NCBI GenBank assembly: GCA_009886305.1
Contig: QXZO01000221.1
Location: forward strand, 1 to 8,869
Source of the DNA: Betaproteobacteria bacterium
Lineage (GTDB): Bacteria; Pseudomonadota; Gammaproteobacteria; Burkholderiales; Eutrophovitaceae
Direction: 5' to 3'
Length of the DNA stretch: 8,869 bases
The translations under genes were made by a program, and so were the position numbers. Every line of letters starts with the position of its first letter. Position 1 is the first letter of the stretch. Positions 6,378-8,869 of this stretch are shown here, piece after piece. The notes beneath the pieces were generated by a model that searched no databases, was not told the origin of the DNA, and saw nothing but the letters and a program-made list of their open reading frames with translations.

Positions 6378-7118
6378 ATGAAAATACTAATCAGTAATGA
6401 CGATGGTTTTTTCGCTCCAGGACTAAGAGCTCTTGCGGATGCGATGTCGGAGATTGGTGACGTTACCGTGGTGGCTCCCAATAAAGATTATAGCGGAGCC
6501 AGTAACTCCTTAACGCTAGATAGGCCTCTCGTTGTTAACCGGCATGAAGAAAATATTTACTCTGTGAATGGGACTCCGGCGGACTGTGTTCACTTGGCAA
6601 TCACTGGCTTGTTAAGTGAGGCTCCAGATATTGTCGTCTCAGGCATCAATAATGGTGCGAATATGGGAGAGGATACGATTTACAGTGGCACAGTTGCTGC
6701 TGCAATGGAGGGTTTTATGTTGGATGTGCCAGCGTTGGCGATTTCGCTAGCAAGTAAATATGGGGCGCATTTCTCCACCGCAGCATCTGTCGCGGCAGAA
6801 GTTGTTGCAAAATTTAAAATGGGGAAGTTTAACGGAAAATTTTTGTTGAATATCAATGTCCCTGATGTCGACATTAACGATCTAGGTGGCGTGCAAATTA
6901 CCCGATTAGGAACACGAAACAAAGCACATGGTGTTGTGGAAACCAAAAACCCACGAGGGCAAACCGTTTATTGGATAGGGGCTGCGGGTGATGTTAAAGA
7001 TGCCAGCGGGGGCACGGACTTTGGAGCCGTTGTGAATAATTGTGCTTCGATTACCCCCCTTCAGGTTGACTTAACTGATACTGCAAGCGGTAATCAGATT
7101 GAATTTCTTAGTCTTTAA
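6378..7118 (+). CDS. surE: 5'/3'-nucleotidase SurE
   Basis: Metal-dependent phosphatase of the survival protein E family; it dephosphorylates nucleoside monophosphates and short polyphosphates and is linked to stationary-phase survival. Starting at ATG 6378 gives 246 residues (E. coli 253) and puts metal ligands exactly at the E. coli numbers: Asp8 and Asp9 (SNDDG), Ser39 (YSGASNS) and Asn92 (SGINNGANMG). Other family motifs are VAPNKDYSGASNSLTL, VNGTPADCVHLA and the GTVAAAMEG helix. The C-terminal TDFGAVVNNCASITPLQVD is the usual SurE end. An in-frame GTG at 6336 would add 14 residues without family support. Neither start has a recognisable Shine-Dalgarno, which is unusual in this gene-dense stretch. 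It lies 67 bases after tRNA-Pro with no obvious promoter between, so read-through from the tRNA promoter is possible. pcm follows after 29 bases. Confidence 0.95.
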   Translation: MKILISNDDGFFAPGLRALADAMSEIGDVTVVAPNKDYSGASNSLTLDRPLVVNRHEENIYSVNGTPADCVHLAITGLLSEAPDIVVSGINNGANMGEDTIYSGTVAAAMEGFMLDVPALAISLASKYGAHFSTAASVAAEVVAKFKMGKFNGKFLLNINVPDVDINDLGGVQITRLGTRNKAHGVVETKNPRGQTVYWIGAAGDVKDASGGTDFGAVVNNCASITPLQVDLTDTASGNQIEFLSL

Positions 7119-7147
7119 TAATTCTGCTTACAGGTCTTGAGTCGATC

Positions 7148-7819
7148 GTGAGTCCTTTGGGTGACAATAAAGTTGGAATAGGTATGACTTCTGAGCGTAC
7201 CCGAGGGCGGATGGTGGATCGCTTGCGTGAGAACGGTGTTTCTGACGAGGTTGTTCTTCAGGCGATGAATGCTATACCGCGACATTTTTTTGTGGAAGAG
7301 GCCTTGGCTAGTAGGGCTTATGACGACGTTTCGTTGCCGATAGGGTCAGGTCAAACGATTTCTAGGCCGCTTACTGTGGCTCGCTCTTGCGAGCTTGCTA
7401 GAACTCAATCACCGATTAAACGGATCCTCGAAATTGGAACTGGATGTGGGTATCAAGCAGCTGTTTTGTCTATGATAGCCCAAGAGGTTTACTCTATAGA
7501 GAGAATTAGCTCCTTACTTGGTCGCGCTCGAGTGAAGTTGCGCAAGCTAAAATGTCATAACGTACAAGTGAAGCATGCGGACGGTTCAAGTGGCTTAGAG
7601 TCTCTATTTCCTCTAGATGCGATTATTGTTGCAGCGGGTGCTGTAGAACTCCCGGAATATTTAATCAACTTGTTATCTAAAAATGGCCGATTGATCATTC
7701 CGCTCGGAAAAGAAAAGCAGTTCCTGACGGAAGTGATAAAGCTAGAGACCGGGTATAAGTTGATTCAGCATGAAGAAGTAAGTTTTGTACCATTCTTGAG
7801 TGGTGTTGTTGTAAAGTAA
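7148..7819 (+). CDS. pcm: Protein-L-isoaspartate O-methyltransferase
   Basis: Uses S-adenosylmethionine to methylate isoaspartyl residues in aged proteins, starting their repair. With GTG 7148 it has 223 residues (family about 208-225). GIGMTSERTRGRMVDRLRENG (10-30) is the N-terminal helix, PRHFFVEEAL (44-53), then LPIGSGQTISRP (63-74), which holds the substrate-site TIS. The Rossmann SAM motif ILEIGTGCGYQ (93-103) has Cys where Ser is usual. VYSIERI follows, then LDAIIVAAGAVELP where the family normally reads FDAIIVTAA. RLIIPLG and SFVPFLSGV close the fold. ATG 7184 is an alternative start, but GIGMTS before the helix is common in homologues, so the GTG is preferred; its Shine-Dalgarno (AGG 7132-7134) is poor. 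The surE-pcm-nlpD order is typical of gammaproteobacteria. Confidence 0.93.
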   Translation: MSPLGDNKVGIGMTSERTRGRMVDRLRENGVSDEVVLQAMNAIPRHFFVEEALASRAYDDVSLPIGSGQTISRPLTVARSCELARTQSPIKRILEIGTGCGYQAAVLSMIAQEVYSIERISSLLGRARVKLRKLKCHNVQVKHADGSSGLESLFPLDAIIVAAGAVELPEYLINLLSKNGRLIIPLGKEKQFLTEVIKLETGYKLIQHEEVSFVPFLSGVVVK

Positions 7820-7824
7820 AGGTC

Positions 7825-8634
7825 ATGCGACAGCGATCGAATTTAAATATATCCAATTTTTTAATTATATCTACCTTAGTGTTAACTACTGGAGGTTGTG
7901 GAACGACGAAAAGTTCAGCCCCTATTAAAGATTATTCACCCGCGCCCGACTTATCTACGGATGCTGCTAAACAGGAAAAAAAACGAGTCTCCAACCCTCA
8001 AATCTCTTCAAAGAAAGCTAAGATCTCCAGTGAAGCCAAGAAGGGCGATCAATATCAGGTGAAGCCAGGTGATACCCTCTACAGTATCTCTATTCAGTTC
8101 GGTGTTGACTACAAAGAACTTGCTCGTTTTAACGGGATAGATAACACCAATGTGATTAGCGTAGGGCAAGTCCTTAAAATACCAAGAAATTCAGTGGAAG
8201 TTAGAGTGGAGCCTAAGCCTAATGTTCGCTCGGAGGAACCTCCCTCTCTATCTTCTTCTTCTCTAAGTACTTGGCGCTGGCCCGTTAGCGGTGCTCTTAA
8301 ATATCGATATATGGAGCGTGTCAGTGAGCGTGGAAAGGGAGTCGGAATTGAGGTGAAACAAGAGGCGGCTGTTTTTGCTGCTGCGCCGGGAAAAGTTGTA
8401 TACAGCGGTAGTGGGTTGCGCGGATATGGAAAATTATTAATTATCAAACATAATGAGGATTTTTTGAGTGTCTATGCTCATAACAGCCAACTGTTATCAA
8501 GTGAGGGGCAGTTTATAGCGCAGGGGCAGCAAATAGCAATCGTCGGGGGCGATAATCAAAGTAGCATCTTACATTTTGAGGTGAGGCAAAAAGGTAAACC
8601 CGTAGATCCGCTTAAGTATCTTCCAAAACGGTAA
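7825..8634 (+). CDS. nlpD: NlpD-type lipoprotein: LysM plus degenerate M23 domain
   Basis: Probable outer-membrane lipoprotein that activates septal peptidoglycan amidases (AmiC in E. coli) during cell separation. It has 269 residues. The signal peptide is about 1-24 with a hydrophobic stretch FLIISTLVL and a weak lipobox TTGGC; Cys25 would be lipidated, and the following Gly fits outer-membrane sorting. A low-complexity Lys/Ser-rich linker (about 28-75) precedes LysM (77-120, YQVKPGDTLYSISIQFG to VGQVLKIP), a second linker, and an M23 fold (about 150-265). In M23 the first zinc site HxGxD reads GKGVGIEV and the HxH motif reads LHFE, so ligands are missing as in E. coli NlpD: an activator, not an enzyme. 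It starts five bases after pcm; AAGG lies only two bases from the ATG. rpoS, its usual neighbour, is absent. Confidence 0.93.
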   Translation: MRQRSNLNISNFLIISTLVLTTGGCGTTKSSAPIKDYSPAPDLSTDAAKQEKKRVSNPQISSKKAKISSEAKKGDQYQVKPGDTLYSISIQFGVDYKELARFNGIDNTNVISVGQVLKIPRNSVEVRVEPKPNVRSEEPPSLSSSSLSTWRWPVSGALKYRYMERVSERGKGVGIEVKQEAAVFAAAPGKVVYSGSGLRGYGKLLIIKHNEDFLSVYAHNSQLLSSEGQFIAQGQQIAIVGGDNQSSILHFEVRQKGKPVDPLKYLPKR

Positions 8635-8674
8635 TGGTGTCTCTTGTTGAGCCTCGCTTAGATCCGTATGTTTA

Positions 8675-8853
8675 TCAAACAATATAGGTCTGATTTGACA
8701 GCTCAGTCCCTTTAGCATCGAACGTCGCTTCTGAAAATTGTATTTCTGAAGCGGCCTCATTAATCAATAGCAAGGATGTAGCTCGAGTTCCGTATTCTGG
8801 CGTCTCAATGAATATGGGTGATAATGCTCGTTCCAAATCTAGCGATACTCCAG
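8675..8853 (-). CDS. NRDE (TANGO2-like) family protein, C-terminal 58 residues
   Basis: On the - strand a frame runs from the contig edge (first full codon at 8851) to TGA at 8677-8675. The peptide contains GVSLDLERALSPIFIE, TPEYGTRATSLLLI and ATFDAKGTEL. The combination of an LSPIFI segment, a YGTR-S/T-T/S-LLLI strand and an ExxFDxxG turn is the C-terminal pattern of NRDE/DUF833 proteins (transport and Golgi organisation 2 relatives). These have an N-terminal Ntn-like fold, and their bacterial role is not settled. The start and the NRDE motif itself lie beyond the edge. It converges on nlpD with 40 bases between the stop codons and no visible intrinsic terminator there. Family recognition is from memory, without a search; the truncation is caused by the assembly edge. 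Confidence 0.8.
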
Positions 8854-8869
8854 CTGTCTCTTATACACA
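8854..8869. other. Residual Tn5 mosaic-end (Nextera) adapter at contig end
   Basis: CTGTCTCTTATACACA is identical to the first 16 bases of the 19-base reverse complement of the Tn5 mosaic end used in tagmentation libraries. It sits flush with the last base and interrupts the NRDE frame. It is library-derived, not genomic, so biological sequence ends at 8853. Confidence 0.96.

Noticed and set aside
8109..8447. 112-residue open frame on the - strand within nlpD
   Set aside because: It is antisense to the LysM and M23 coding sequence, which is clearly the real gene; the composition shows no domain.
8601..8670. Direct repeat TAGATCCG near the nlpD end and in the spacer
   Set aside because: Eight bases, two copies; expected by chance and not linked to any element.
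8569..8760. 63-residue open frame on the - strand across the nlpD end
   Set aside because: It overlaps nlpD and the NRDE fragment in a different frame; the NRDE frame has recognisable motifs and this one does not.

Overview
This window is a block of bacterial housekeeping genes, and the order points to a gammaproteobacterium. It reads thrS (3' part) - infC - rpmI - rplT - pheS - pheT - ihfA - MerR-like regulator - tRNA-Pro(GGG) - surE - pcm - nlpD, all on the + strand. The final fragment is a gene on the - strand. The run thrS to ihfA is the classical translation/IHF cluster of Escherichia and Pseudomonas. A small MerR-like gene directly after ihfA, followed by a proline tRNA, recalls the pseudomonad arrangement. 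Base composition is moderate, and no mobile element, CRISPR array, phage gene or toxin-antitoxin pair is visible. I cannot name the genus.

Positions 1-2084 hold the translation-factor and ribosomal part: threonyl-tRNA synthetase (5' end outside the window), IF3, L35 and L20. infC appears to start at a rare AUA codon behind a strong Shine-Dalgarno, as expected for IF3 autocontrol. The 110 bases between infC and rpmI hold a possible L20-type operator (paired segments 1430-1441 and 1486-1498), and a perfect TATAAT overlaps the infC stop. A 13-bp perfect hairpin (2098-2128) separates rplT from pheS.

Positions 2145-5833 hold pheS, pheT and ihfA, tightly packed: the two phenylalanyl-tRNA synthetase subunits and the alpha subunit of integration host factor. 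A TTG-started MerR-like gene follows (5857-6192). Next is an extended -10 promoter (TGATATAAT) and a complete 77-nt tRNA-Pro(GGG) with encoded CCA.

Positions 6378-8634 hold the stationary-phase/repair and envelope cluster surE-pcm-nlpD: a survival nucleotidase, protein L-isoaspartate methyltransferase, and a LysM/degenerate M23 lipoprotein. In most gammaproteobacteria rpoS follows nlpD. Here the next gene is convergent, and its 58 C-terminal residues match the NRDE (TANGO2-like) family. The last 16 bases (8854-8869) are identical to the start of the Tn5 mosaic-end/Nextera adapter. They are a sequencing artefact and mark a contig edge.

I found no new biological system. The points worth a second look are regulatory (infC start, L20 leader, rplT-pheS hairpin), the missing rpoS next to nlpD, and the residual adapter.
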